A stretch of 64,000 bases of DNA from NCBI RefSeq assembly GCF_000423005.1, contig NZ_AUHD01000001.1:558001-622000 (forward strand). Reading direction: 5' to 3'. The position numbers were made by a program, and so were the translations under genes. This DNA is from Gelidibacter mesophilus DSM 14095 (GTDB lineage Bacteria; Bacteroidota; Bacteroidia; Flavobacteriales; Flavobacteriaceae). The notes under the pieces were generated by a model that made no database searches, had not been told where the DNA came from, and saw only the letters and a list, made by a program, of their open reading frames with translations. This document shows positions 41,853 to 50,111 of this stretch, in pieces (the stretch's first letter is position 1; each line of letters begins with the position of its first letter).

Positions 41853-42407
41853 TTATGGAATCGCAACCTTAACTTTGTAATCTTCTAAAATATGTAAATA
41901 ATTCTCTGAAGAAAAGTTTTTCTCTTTAAACTCTTTTCGTCTTAAGCGTTTCATATCATTACGTTTTAAACATTTTAAAAAGCGTCTGATTTCTTGTTTG
42001 TCGTTTAAAATGAGGCCTGGAACTTCTACAGATTTACCATCATCATCTTTGGCAACCATAGTAAAATATGAAGAATTACAATGTTTTATGGCACCTGTTC
42101 TAATGTTTTCAGCTTCTACTCTAATCCCAACCACCATAGAGGTATTTCCTACATAATTAATAGAGGCTTTCATGGTCACCAACTCTCCAATCTCAATGGG
42201 ATTTAAAAAATCAACGGTATCTACAGAGGCTGTAACACAATAGGTTTTGGAATGTTTTGAAGCACATGCAAAGGCAATCTGATCCATTAGATTAAGAATA
42301 TAACCGCCATGAATCTTTCCGTTAAAATTGGAATTGGAGGGTTGCATCAATTCAGAAATTAAGATTCTTGAGGCATCTACTTCTTTATAGTTGGATTGGT
42401 CTGTCAT
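41853..42407 (-). CDS. Acyl-CoA thioesterase (hot-dog fold)
   Basis: This ~184-residue protein has a single hot-dog domain of the acyl-CoA hydrolase (YciA/BFIT-like) family: SNFNGKIHGGYILNLMDQIAFACASKH with the catalytic-region Asp, then CVTASVDTVDFLNPIEIGELVTMKASINYVGNTSMVVGIRVEAEN and HCNSSYFTMVAKD. The family releases fatty acids from CoA. The C-terminal ~40 residues are lysine/arginine-rich and look like an extension. The chosen ATG follows the rmuC stop by one base; an ATG four codons earlier would overlap rmuC. Coupling to rmuC is by position only. Confidence 0.87.
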   Translation of the reverse strand: MTDQSNYKEVDASRILISELMQPSNSNFNGKIHGGYILNLMDQIAFACASKHSKTYCVTASVDTVDFLNPIEIGELVTMKASINYVGNTSMVVGIRVEAENIRTGAIKHCNSSYFTMVAKDDDGKSVEVPGLILNDKQEIRRFLKCLKRNDMKRLRRKEFKEKNFSSENYLHILEDYKVKVAIP

Positions 42408-42408
42408 T

Positions 42409-43794
42409 TTATTCGTCATCAATGGCGCGTTTTAAAAGTTTCTCGTTTTGTTGTTTGCTGGCCTTGGCACCTAGTGCTTTTAGGGTTTCCACCCGTTTGA
42501 TCAAGTTTCCTTTTCCTGTTAATTTGACCATTGCACTTTCATAAGATTTTTGAACAGTGCCTATCTGAGTGCCAACCTTGACCAGTTCTTCAGTCAAATT
42601 CACAAAGGAATCATACAGACGTCCTGCTTGTGTGGCAATTTCTATGGCGTTCGCCTTTTGCTTTTCGTTTTGCCACATACTGTCTATCGTTTTTAAAACG
42701 GCAAGTAGTGTAGTTGGTGTGACAATAATAATATTTTTCTCAAAGGCATCGCTATACAAGGCGGGGTATTCCATAGAAGCAATGGCAAAAGCAGATTCGA
42801 TAGGAATGAACAACAACACAAAATCAGGGCTTTCCATATCATAGAGTTGGTGGTAATTTTTTTCGCCCAATTCACGTACTCGTTTTCTAACCGATATCAG
42901 ATGGTTTTTTAAATGTAAGGTGCGTTCTGATTCATCAATTTCATTGATATAGCGTTCATAAGCCACTAAAGATACTTTTGAGTCAACAATCATCTTTTTA
43001 TCTCCAGGCAGAGAAATGACCACGTCCGGCATCACGCGTTTACCATCGTCCGTAGTAAAACTTCGCTGTATAAAATATTCACTATCTTTTTGTAAACCAC
43101 TGCGTTCCATAACACGTTCCAAAACCAATTCCCCCCAATTACCTTGCATTTTGGTGTCGCCTTTTAGTGCTTTGGTTAAATTGGTAGTCTCTTTGCTCAT
43201 TTGCTCGTTGAGCTCTTTAAGACCAAGAATCTGCCTGCGTAAATCAGCGCTCCTGGTGATGTCTTCCTTATTGGTTTCCTCGACACGTTTTTCAAAATGT
43301 TGAATTTTTTCCTGTAATGGTTTTAAAATGGCGTCAATGTTTTCTTTGTTCTGAACCGTGAATTTACTCGATTTTTCATCAAGGATCTTATTGGCTAAAT
43401 TTTCAAATTCCTTCGAGAACTTTTCCTGTAACTTTTCAACCTCCGCTTTTTGTTCCTGATTTTTTAAAGCAAGATTTTCAAAGTCTGAATTCTTACGTGC
43501 CAGCTCCGTATTTAGAAATTCCTTTTCACTACGGATAAATTCGCGATCATTTTCCACTTTGCTCAGGTTTTCCTTTAGCGACAGAAGCTGAACTTCATTT
43601 TGTTGTTCCATTCTTTGAGCTTCTAAAGTAAACTGCGCTTTTGAATCTTGTAACTGTTGTTGAAGATTAATAATACGTTCTTCAAGCGTACTTTGTTGGC
43701 CTTTACTTTTGAGTTTGCTAATGGTAAAACCAATATAAGCGCCAATACCGCTAGAAATAAGAATGGAAATAATGAGGATGATGCTGTCGTTCAT
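42409..43794 (-). CDS. rmuC: DNA recombination protein RmuC
   Basis: This 461-residue protein has an N-terminal membrane helix (IILIISILISSGIGAYIGFTI), a long coiled coil (residues ~35-180, rich in E, Q, K and L heptads), and a C-terminal RmuC nuclease-like domain. The domain begins MQGNWGELVLERVMERSGLQKDSEYFIQ and continues MPDVVISLPGDKKMIVDSKVSLVAYERY. The D-V-V-I and D-S-K residues match the PD-(D/E)xK core described for the family. RmuC limits inversions at short inverted repeats and restricts foreign DNA in some bacteria. It lies upstream of the thioesterase gene in one leftward unit. Confidence 0.92.
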   Translation of the reverse strand: MNDSIILIISILISSGIGAYIGFTISKLKSKGQQSTLEERIINLQQQLQDSKAQFTLEAQRMEQQNEVQLLSLKENLSKVENDREFIRSEKEFLNTELARKNSDFENLALKNQEQKAEVEKLQEKFSKEFENLANKILDEKSSKFTVQNKENIDAILKPLQEKIQHFEKRVEETNKEDITRSADLRRQILGLKELNEQMSKETTNLTKALKGDTKMQGNWGELVLERVMERSGLQKDSEYFIQRSFTTDDGKRVMPDVVISLPGDKKMIVDSKVSLVAYERYINEIDESERTLHLKNHLISVRKRVRELGEKNYHQLYDMESPDFVLLFIPIESAFAIASMEYPALYSDAFEKNIIIVTPTTLLAVLKTIDSMWQNEKQKANAIEIATQAGRLYDSFVNLTEELVKVGTQIGTVQKSYESAMVKLTGKGNLIKRVETLKALGAKASKQQNEKLLKRAIDDE

Positions 43795-43964
43795 TTAAAA
43801 AATCAATTTTATCAAAGATAGATTTTTTTTGACTGACGATTGCTGAAGAACTGTTTTTAGGTAGTGAATGAAAATTGGAAGCATGAGGCACAGTCTTGGA
43901 AACTTAGAGCATTCTGATTTTTATAAATAAAAAATACAGAATTCTGTGCATAGACCAATGAAAT

Positions 43965-44759
43965 TTATTTTCTCACCTTAAATGAGCCCGAATTTTCATC
44001 GAATACAATGAGATCTTCAGGAAATAAAGATTTAAATGTGCCATTCGATATGAGATGACATGGCTGTCCTGAAACGACTTTATTGTTGGTCATTACAATC
44101 ATCGTGTCACATAGCTGTATGGCCAAATCAATTTCATGAGAAGAAAATAAAATGGTTTTACCCGTTTCTTTAGTTAATTTCTGAAGTAGTTTTAGGATAT
44201 AGGCTTTATGGTACATGTCAAGATGCGTGGTGGGCTCGTCCAAAATTATCAAGTCGGTATCTTGGGCCATCGCGCGGGCAATCATCACTTTTTGAAGTTG
44301 TCCGTCGCTTAATTCAAAGCATTTTTTGGTTTTTAAAGCTTCAATATTGGTCTGATCTATTGCTTTATTAGTGATCTCAATATCATTTTGGGATAAATTT
44401 CCCACCCAATTGGTATAAGGTTGTCTTCCTAACGCAACCAATTCAAAAACGGAAAGATTTTTTGAAGTGATTTGTTCCGTCAACACAAGGCTCAGTTGTT
44501 TGGCTAAAGCTACCGGCTCGTAATCGGATAGGAGTTGAGAATTTATATAAACTGCACCGTGCAACGGTTCTTGAACATTGGTCAAAGTACGTAATAGCGT
44601 TGATTTACCAATACCGTTAGCACCTACCAAACCTACGAGTTGCCCTCTTTCTAATGTAATATTGATAGCATCAGCTATCACATTCTCCTTTTTTTTGGAA
44701 GTATAACCAATAGTAAGGTTTTTGGTTTCAAGAACGATATGTCGCTGTCCTGTTGTCAT
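43965..44759 (-). CDS. Metal-complex ABC importer, ATPase subunit
   Basis: This 264-residue ABC ATPase is of the FecE/BtuD/HmuV type: Walker A LVGLVGANGIGKSTLLRTL, signature CFELSDGQLQKVMIARA (the Q-L-Q-K-V variant), Walker B TDLIILDEPTTHLD and the switch histidine in ILFSSHEIDLAI. It energises import of an iron-siderophore, haem or cobalamin complex delivered to the periplasm by a TonB receptor. It is the last of three same-strand genes (binding protein, permease, ATPase), with a 125-base gap before it filled by repeat-like sequence. The substrate is not readable. Confidence 0.9.
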   Translation of the reverse strand: MTTGQRHIVLETKNLTIGYTSKKKENVIADAINITLERGQLVGLVGANGIGKSTLLRTLTNVQEPLHGAVYINSQLLSDYEPVALAKQLSLVLTEQITSKNLSVFELVALGRQPYTNWVGNLSQNDIEITNKAIDQTNIEALKTKKCFELSDGQLQKVMIARAMAQDTDLIILDEPTTHLDMYHKAYILKLLQKLTKETGKTILFSSHEIDLAIQLCDTMIVMTNNKVVSGQPCHLISNGTFKSLFPEDLIVFDENSGSFKVRK

Positions 44760-44884
44760 GGATTTAATTGTATGCTTCTAATTATTTTATCGGTACTATT
44801 CCTCAATCCTCGATCTTCAATCCCCAATTCTCAGTCTTTGGTCCTTCAATCGTCTGTCACCCTTCACCTGTCAGGATTATCCCT
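44760..44884. repeat. Repeat-like spacer within the ABC importer operon
   Basis: The gap between the ATPase and permease genes is made of short pyrimidine-rich degenerate words (CAATCCTC, GATCTTCAATC, CAATTCTCAGTC, CCTTCAATCG) typical of decayed dispersed repeats, with CACCTGTCAGGAT near the right end. No gene or terminator is seen. Confidence 0.45.
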
Positions 44885-45907
44885 CTAAAAAAACATTTTC
44901 CGTTTTCTTACCAGTAACCAGATCACCACAGGTGCGCCAACCAAAGAGGTAATGGCATTAATAGGCAGCGTATAATCACTAGTTGGCAATTGTGCAATAC
45001 TATCACAAATGAGCATCACAATCGCTCCAAAAAGAAAGACTGCGGGCAACAAGGTTTTATGGTTCGAGGTCGGGAAGATTTGGCGGGTTATATGCGGAAT
45101 CGCCAAGCCAATAAACGCAATCGGACCTGCAAATGCCGTAATTGTCCCTGCTAATAAGCTCGTCGCTATTATAATGATAAGCCGGCTTTGTTTTAAGTTT
45201 AAACCAAGGCTTTTGGCATAATTCTCACCTAATAAAAGCGTGTTCAATCCTTTTATGCTAACGATGGTCATCAAAATACCGGCTAAATAAATTAAAAAGA
45301 AAATGAAAAGCTCGCTCCAGGACAAGTTTCCCAAACTCCCAAAACCCCAAAAAATATATTGTTGTAATTGTTCCGCCGAACTAAAATAGGAGAGTACACT
45401 GACTACTGCTGAAGTGATGCTTCCAAACATTAAACCTATGATAAGAATAGCCATGGTATCTCTAACGCGTAAAGAGACTAATATAACCGCCAATAACACT
45501 AAGAAACTTCCTAAGCTTGCCGCAATAACAATGCTCCATTTGGACATCAATACACTCGCCAATACACCTCCAAACAAACCAGATCCCAAGATGACCAGAG
45601 CCACACCTAAACTAGCACCAGAACTGATACCTAAAACAAATGGTCCCGCCAAAGGGTTTCTGAATAAAGTTTGCATCAACAATCCCGAAATCCCTAAGCC
45701 TGAACCCACCAAAATAGCGGTAAACGCTTTGGGTAAACGATAATCCTGAACGATGTATTGCCACGATTCATTTTCTATATTACCAATTAAACTCCCAGAA
45801 ATAGCTTTGATAGGAATGGATACAGACCCTAAACTAATGTTTACGAAAAAACAAATGATAAGCAACGCTATCAATGTTAAGAATGGATATGTATAGTTGT
45901 TGTTCAT
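44885..45907 (-). CDS. Metal-complex ABC importer, permease subunit (FecCD family)
   Basis: This 340-residue permease has about ten transmembrane helices, the BtuC/FecCD architecture. Typical segments are YRLPKAFTAILVGSGLGISGLLMQTLFRNPLAGPFVLGISSGASLG and FAGPIAFIGLAIPHITRQIFPTSNHKTLLPA, which includes the coupling-helix region contacting the ATPase. It forms a homodimeric channel with the adjacent ATPase and receives substrate from the lipoprotein-type binding protein encoded just upstream. A GC-richer hairpin separates it from that gene, which could adjust the expression ratio. Confidence 0.92.
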   Translation of the reverse strand: MNNNYTYPFLTLIALLIICFFVNISLGSVSIPIKAISGSLIGNIENESWQYIVQDYRLPKAFTAILVGSGLGISGLLMQTLFRNPLAGPFVLGISSGASLGVALVILGSGLFGGVLASVLMSKWSIVIAASLGSFLVLLAVILVSLRVRDTMAILIIGLMFGSITSAVVSVLSYFSSAEQLQQYIFWGFGSLGNLSWSELFIFFLIYLAGILMTIVSIKGLNTLLLGENYAKSLGLNLKQSRLIIIIATSLLAGTITAFAGPIAFIGLAIPHITRQIFPTSNHKTLLPAVFLFGAIVMLICDSIAQLPTSDYTLPINAITSLVGAPVVIWLLVRKRKMFF

Positions 45908-45917
45908 AAATTTGAGA

Positions 45918-45946
45918 CCTGATAGGTTTCTAAAACCTGTCAGGTA
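45918..45946. repeat. Dispersed hairpin repeat (ACCTGATAGGTTT type)
   Basis: ACCTGATAGGTTT (45918-45930) and AAACCTGTCAGGT (45934-45946) pair at 12 of 13 positions around a 3-base loop, between the binding-protein and permease genes. The motif resembles the AGACCTGTCAGGTTTTT hairpins scattered in Bacteroidota. Within an operon it may protect the upstream mRNA from decay. Confidence 0.65.
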
Positions 45947-45959
45947 TGAACTAAATGGA

Positions 45960-47105
45960 TTATTTCAAACGTTCAAAAAAATAAGCTTCATAACCTTCCA
46001 ACAATTCAGGATGGGCGATTTTAATTAAATCTTTTAAAACCAAATCTGGTCGGGACATGCCCATTTCAAAATATAATACACCACCCGTTTTGCCTGTAGT
46101 ATTCACAAATGAGTACACCTCCTTATTTTGGAAAGCTTTGAACTTGGTATAATGGGCGTTTGCTTTTTCGATAGCTTCTAAACTTGAATAATAAGATGGA
46201 CTAATCCAAATATCGGCGTCTTTGGCCTTATCAAAAACCTTCTCAAAATTGAGAGAAAGACTGCCTTTGTCTGTTGTTTCGCTCCATAGGTAATTGGTGT
46301 TCGCATCTTTTAGAAGAATGCCTTCAGAACTGGTCCCACTTGGTAAATACCATATATCCTTATACATAGCACCACTCAATATAGTTGGTTTTTGAGTTAC
46401 ATTTTGGGCAATCTTTTTGGCATCTAAATAATTGGTTTCAATTGATCTAAAAATAGAATCGGCTTTCTTTTCTTTATTGTAGAGAACTCCAAAAAACTTG
46501 AGCCATTCTGCTTTTGCCAATGGCGAAGCTTCTACCCAGTCCCCATTAAATACCACAGGGATTCCCGCTTTTTGTATATTGTCAAAGGTTTTGTTGTTAC
46601 CATCAATTCCAAAGCCAATCACCAAATCAGGTCTTAATTCCAAAAGGACTTCGGTATTGATGCTTTCATTTTTGCCCAATTCCCTTACGGCACCTTTATC
46701 AATAAGGGCTCTTGTTTTTTCAGAAGACACATATTTTGAATCCGGAAAACCGACCAGAGTGTTCTCCACATTTAACAATTCTAACCCTGGAATATGAGTA
46801 GTGGAAGTGACCACTATGTTTTCAATTGGAGTGATCAAAATACCGTCAAAATCATCCTTATTTAAAGTGATTTTAGCAGCCATTTCTTTGTTGACCAACG
46901 CATATCGAAAACTCTTATCGGATTTTGGCCATGGATTATTTATTTCCAAAACTTTAAAATCCTGATACTCTTGGATTGTAAAACCTTTAGCATAGGAAAT
47001 TGAGGTGTTTGTGGTGGTTATAGTTGGCAATTGAGGCGTCGGTTTTTTATCTTCTTTACAGTTTAAAAGAACCAGATACACTAATAAAATTGAGAGTTTT
47101 TTCAA
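45960..47105 (-). CDS. Metal-complex ABC importer, substrate-binding lipoprotein
   Basis: This 381-residue periplasmic binding protein of the BtuF/FecB class III type has a lipoprotein signal MKKLSILLVYLVLLNC, so it is membrane-anchored. Characteristic segments are IENIVVTSTTHIPGLELL, LVGFPDSKYVSS, ELRPDLVIGFGID, GIPVVFNGDWVEASPLAKAEWLKFFGVL and WISPSYYSSLEAI, then VYSFVNTTGKTGGVLYFEMGMSRPDLVLKDLIKI. It captures a siderophore, haem or cobalamin-like ligand and hands it to the permease. It is first in the three-gene operon. I found no cobalamin riboswitch in the leader. Confidence 0.88.
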   Translation of the reverse strand: MKKLSILLVYLVLLNCKEDKKPTPQLPTITTTNTSISYAKGFTIQEYQDFKVLEINNPWPKSDKSFRYALVNKEMAAKITLNKDDFDGILITPIENIVVTSTTHIPGLELLNVENTLVGFPDSKYVSSEKTRALIDKGAVRELGKNESINTEVLLELRPDLVIGFGIDGNNKTFDNIQKAGIPVVFNGDWVEASPLAKAEWLKFFGVLYNKEKKADSIFRSIETNYLDAKKIAQNVTQKPTILSGAMYKDIWYLPSGTSSEGILLKDANTNYLWSETTDKGSLSLNFEKVFDKAKDADIWISPSYYSSLEAIEKANAHYTKFKAFQNKEVYSFVNTTGKTGGVLYFEMGMSRPDLVLKDLIKIAHPELLEGYEAYFFERLK

Positions 47106-47322
47106 AACATTTATTTTTCACCTCAAAAATAGGATTATTTAATTGAATATATAACCCCTCCTAGGTTTTTAAACCGGTGCAGTCTGCAAGTATTATGAGC
47201 TATGGGATATCGACAATCGTATGCTATATTCTTGAGAACATGTCCTATTTTATATTACTTTCTGCTTATAGCAGTGGTTGCTCTGGAACTCTAAATGTTG
47301 GCCATATGGCTGGACTCAAAAA

Positions 47323-47346
47323 AAAAGCCGCTCTACAGCGGCTTTT
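47323..47346 (-). terminator. Terminator downstream of the S41 protease gene
   Basis: On the minus strand AAAAGCCGCT/AGCGGCTTTT forms a 10-bp perfect stem with a 4-base loop, followed by a long U-run. It lies 15 bases beyond the end of the in-frame remnant described for 47361-47468. Confidence 0.88.
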
Positions 47347-47360
47347 AGCATATTTAAAAA

Positions 47361-47468
47361 TTAGTATTCCAACACTTTCGGATTTGCGAAATCTTAAAAT
47401 TGAACTTTCGCGCTATTGTAAAGGTCACTTTCTCCGTTCCACAATGCGTTAATATTCATCGTAGATAT
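47361..47468 (-). pseudogene. In-frame remnant following the S41 protease stop codon
   Basis: After the protease TAA the same frame continues ISTMNINALWNG, then ESDLYNSAKVQF, a second TAA, DFANPKVLEY and a third TAA, 15 bases before the terminator hairpin. The amino-acid content is protein-like, and the position against the terminator suggests an ancestral C-terminal tail, or the end of a lost gene, broken by two stop codons. It could also be chance in a 3' untranslated region. No start codon context is needed if it is read-through. Confidence 0.35.
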
Positions 47469-48944
47469 TTATTGAAATTTTCTAAAAACAGAAATGTTTT
47501 CATCCAGATCAATATACATTTCATTATCCGATATTTTCAGATCAACATGGTCTTTAATTGGTGCTGGATTTCTATCAATTGAAGGGAATGCGCGTCCACT
47601 GCCCGTAATATCAGCAATAGCTTTTGCTAGAAAAGGCTCTGTTGTTTCTCCTAAAGTGCCAAGATTATTTACAGATTCTCTCATTCTGAACTGCTCCATA
47701 TCATTTAACAAACCATTTGGTGGTACACGGACATCATTTTTATTTACAGAGAGGGCCACTAAAGGTTGCAGTGCATAGGTATGTCTAGGATTTGCGTTTT
47801 GACGCGTAAAATTATCAGAGTCATATAGCGTAACAGAAGCTTGGGATTTCCCAGTTGTTCTATCCCCAATTTGGACAACCGTAATATAAGGAGCGAGACT
47901 GTTAATAATCAGCTCGCTGGCCGAAGCTGTGCGGTTGGTAGTCAATACATAAACTTTATCCAAATTTAGCGAATTGATTGCACCACCGGAATTGGCGTCA
48001 TTATTTTTAAAATTGTACAGAGTGTTTTCGGCTTGTAAATTTTCATTCCAAACAAGCTTAGAAAAAACCTCGCCATTAAATTGACCGGTAATCATACTGC
48101 CTAAAAGTGCAGCTGTATTTACAGATCCACCGCCATTATATCTTAAATCTAACACCAAATGCTGTACGCCAGCCGATTTAAATTGACCGAAAGCTTCATT
48201 TAATTGAGCGTCATAATTACTCGTAAAACTAGTATACATTAAATAACCAATTTTAGAACCGTTAATATCCAATACTTTGGAGGTGTGAACAGGATTTTCA
48301 GTATACGGTTTCTTGGTCAATGTTGCTGATTCTGAAGTTGAGTCAACACTATCATCATCTTGATCTGCGGTTCCATTGCTATTATAGTTGGCAAAATTTA
48401 TCGTATAAGTATCATTACTTAACAAATCGTTGAAATTCTCAACCGTCATCGGAACGCCATCAATAGCGTTAAACGCCTGTCCGCGCTTTAAACCAGCGGC
48501 GCTTGCTTCACTATCGTTCAATACCAAACGGATAACACCAAACACTTTGCTATCACTTCCAGGCTGATAATAATAGTTAGACTCTAAACCATTGCTCTTG
48601 AAAACACCTTGAAACTGCTGCTCTAAGGCAATATAGTCTGGGGTTATAAAGCTAAAACGGTCAACGACTTCTCTTTGAAAAATGAGACTTTCAAACAAAT
48701 CTTCTGGTTCCTCAAATCCGTTGATATAGGTAGTATAAGCCTCATCTGTTGCAAATCGGTCATCTGCTAAGTTTGGAATTTCGGCCTTGTAGAGATAAAA
48801 AATATTCATTGCGGTCCAGACAAAATCATTGACTTCATCTTTAACGACTGCTGGAGGCGCAGGGTCGTCGTCTTTATCTTTTGAACAGCTTACATTTAAG
48901 CTAAATACAACAAGTGCAAAAAGGGCAAATTTTAAAACTTTCAT
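47469..48944 (-). CDS. S41 family C-terminal-processing-type peptidase (lipoprotein)
   Basis: This 491-residue exported serine protease has lipoprotein signal FALFALVVFSLNVSC and a short linker rich in D, P and K. A helical N-terminal domain is followed by a PDZ-like domain (FGVIRLVLNDSEASAAGLKRGQAFNAIDGVPM). The S41 catalytic domain has the strand LVLDLRYNGGGSVNTAALLG, the nucleophile serine in TNRTASASELIINSL, and the general-base lysine candidate in RTTGKSQASV. It is probably attached to the outer membrane, periplasm-facing or surface-exposed. A strong terminator and an in-frame remnant follow. The substrate is unknown. Confidence 0.9.
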   Translation of the reverse strand: MKVLKFALFALVVFSLNVSCSKDKDDDPAPPAVVKDEVNDFVWTAMNIFYLYKAEIPNLADDRFATDEAYTTYINGFEEPEDLFESLIFQREVVDRFSFITPDYIALEQQFQGVFKSNGLESNYYYQPGSDSKVFGVIRLVLNDSEASAAGLKRGQAFNAIDGVPMTVENFNDLLSNDTYTINFANYNSNGTADQDDDSVDSTSESATLTKKPYTENPVHTSKVLDINGSKIGYLMYTSFTSNYDAQLNEAFGQFKSAGVQHLVLDLRYNGGGSVNTAALLGSMITGQFNGEVFSKLVWNENLQAENTLYNFKNNDANSGGAINSLNLDKVYVLTTNRTASASELIINSLAPYITVVQIGDRTTGKSQASVTLYDSDNFTRQNANPRHTYALQPLVALSVNKNDVRVPPNGLLNDMEQFRMRESVNNLGTLGETTEPFLAKAIADITGSGRAFPSIDRNPAPIKDHVDLKISDNEMYIDLDENISVFRKFQ

Positions 48945-49098
48945 TGGGCTTTTATTTTATTTACAATTTATTGGTCGGTAATTTAACTCGAAATTTCCTT
49001 ACATTATTATAAAATCAAAATTATTTGTAACAAAATAGAATCTGCTCCGTCGTAAAGATAGAAACAGGTTTAACTCACTTGTTGTAAAACTAACCATA

Positions 49099-49608
49099 AT
49101 GACACAGACTGATTTCGTAAAATTAGTATTGCCTTTTAAGGATAAGATCTATCGACTTGCAAAAAGACTTTTGGTTTCAAATGAAGAGGCTGAGGATGCT
49201 ACACAGGAGATTTTAATAAAGTTATGGAACAACAAGAAAAAGATTGAAGATTATAGAAATGTTGAAGCTTTTTCAATGACGATGACCAAGAATTTATGTT
49301 TGGATCGGTTAAAATCAAAACAGGCCCAAAACTTAAAGATTGTCCATAGTAATTATGAAGATCATAACATTTCCTTACAGAAACAAGTTGAACTTAACGA
49401 TAGCCTCAATTGGGTTTCTAAGATTATGGAGGAGTTGCCAGAACAACAAAAAATAATTGTACAGCTCAGGGATGTTGAAGACTATGAGTTTGATGAGATT
49501 GCGAAGGTTTTGGAAATGAACGAAACCGCAGTAAGAGTGGCTCTATCAAGAGCAAGAAAGACAATACGAGAAAAATTGACTAATAAACATAATTATGGCA
49601 TTAGATAA
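49099..49608 (+). CDS. RNA polymerase ECF-type sigma factor
   Basis: This 169-residue sigma-70 factor has region 2 (FKDKIYRLAKRLLVSNEEAEDATQEILIKLWNNKKKIEDYRNVEAFSMTMTKNLCLDRL) and region 4 (LPEQQKIIVQLRDVEDYEFDEIAKVLEMNETAVRVALSRARKTIREKL). It differs from the other ECF factor in the window. Its stop overlaps the next gene, a putative anti-sigma factor, by 14 bases, and two DUF4252 genes follow, so all four form one operon. No canonical primary-sigma promoter is seen, as expected for an autoregulated ECF locus. Confidence 0.92.
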   Translation: MTQTDFVKLVLPFKDKIYRLAKRLLVSNEEAEDATQEILIKLWNNKKKIEDYRNVEAFSMTMTKNLCLDRLKSKQAQNLKIVHSNYEDHNISLQKQVELNDSLNWVSKIMEELPEQQKIIVQLRDVEDYEFDEIAKVLEMNETAVRVALSRARKTIREKLTNKHNYGIR

Positions 49609-50092
49609 TATAGAACAACTTTTAGAAAAGTATGATAACGCTGAAACAACTTTGGCCGAAGAAGCCAAAATAAGAGCCTATTTTTCTAGAGAGAATGTGC
49701 CTGCACATTTAGAATCTTATAAGTTATTGTTTCAATATGTGAAACACACAAAACAAGAACAGTTTACCAAAGACGTTCCATTACAACCTAAACGTACAAA
49801 AATGTACCAGTGGATTTCTGTCGCAGCGATTGCAGTTCTTATGGTAGGAGGCTATTTTCAAGTGCATCAAATGAATCAAAAAACCACTTTGGACGATTTG
49901 AGTCATGAACAATTGATGGCCTATAACCAAACTATTGAAGTCTTTAGCTTAGTGTCCTCAAAATTTAATAAAGGCACTGACAATTTAGAGGCTTTGAGTT
50001 TAGTGTCCTCCAAATTGAATGAAGGTGCTGAAAACCTAAGCTATATCAAAGAATTTAACAAAGCAACAAACAAAATTATTAAAAGCGAATAA
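49595..50092 (+). CDS. Single-span putative anti-sigma factor with tandem 17-residue repeat
   Basis: This 165-residue protein has a cytoplasmic N-terminal half (LEKYDNAETTLAEEAKIRAYFSRENVPAHL), one transmembrane helix (QWISVAAIAVLMVGGYF), and a periplasmic helical tail. The tail contains a tandem duplication, FSLVSSKFNKGTDNLEA then LSLVSSKLNEGAENLSY, also visible in the DNA with a 51-base offset. The overlap with the sigma-factor gene and the membrane topology support an anti-sigma role, with no zinc motif. The duplicated segment would face the periplasm, where it could meet the DUF4252 proteins. Confidence 0.7.
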   Translation: MALDNIEQLLEKYDNAETTLAEEAKIRAYFSRENVPAHLESYKLLFQYVKHTKQEQFTKDVPLQPKRTKMYQWISVAAIAVLMVGGYFQVHQMNQKTTLDDLSHEQLMAYNQTIEVFSLVSSKFNKGTDNLEALSLVSSKLNEGAENLSYIKEFNKATNKIIKSE

Positions 50093-50111
50093 CCTAATAA
50101 ATAAAGAAATT

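Noticed and set aside
43933-43945. ACAGAATTCTGT palindrome after the ABC importer ATPase gene as a terminator
   Set aside because: There is no loop and no U-run in the transcribed direction, so it is not an intrinsic terminator.
47106-47322. Cobalamin riboswitch in the leader of the ABC importer binding-protein gene
   Set aside because: I looked for the conserved B12-box and core helices on the minus strand and found none; the gap holds only AT-rich sequence and another gene's terminator.
47177-47452. Plus-strand 91-codon reading frame antisense to the protease 3' region
   Set aside because: It runs through the terminator hairpin and a lysine tract from the A-run, with no protein-like pattern.
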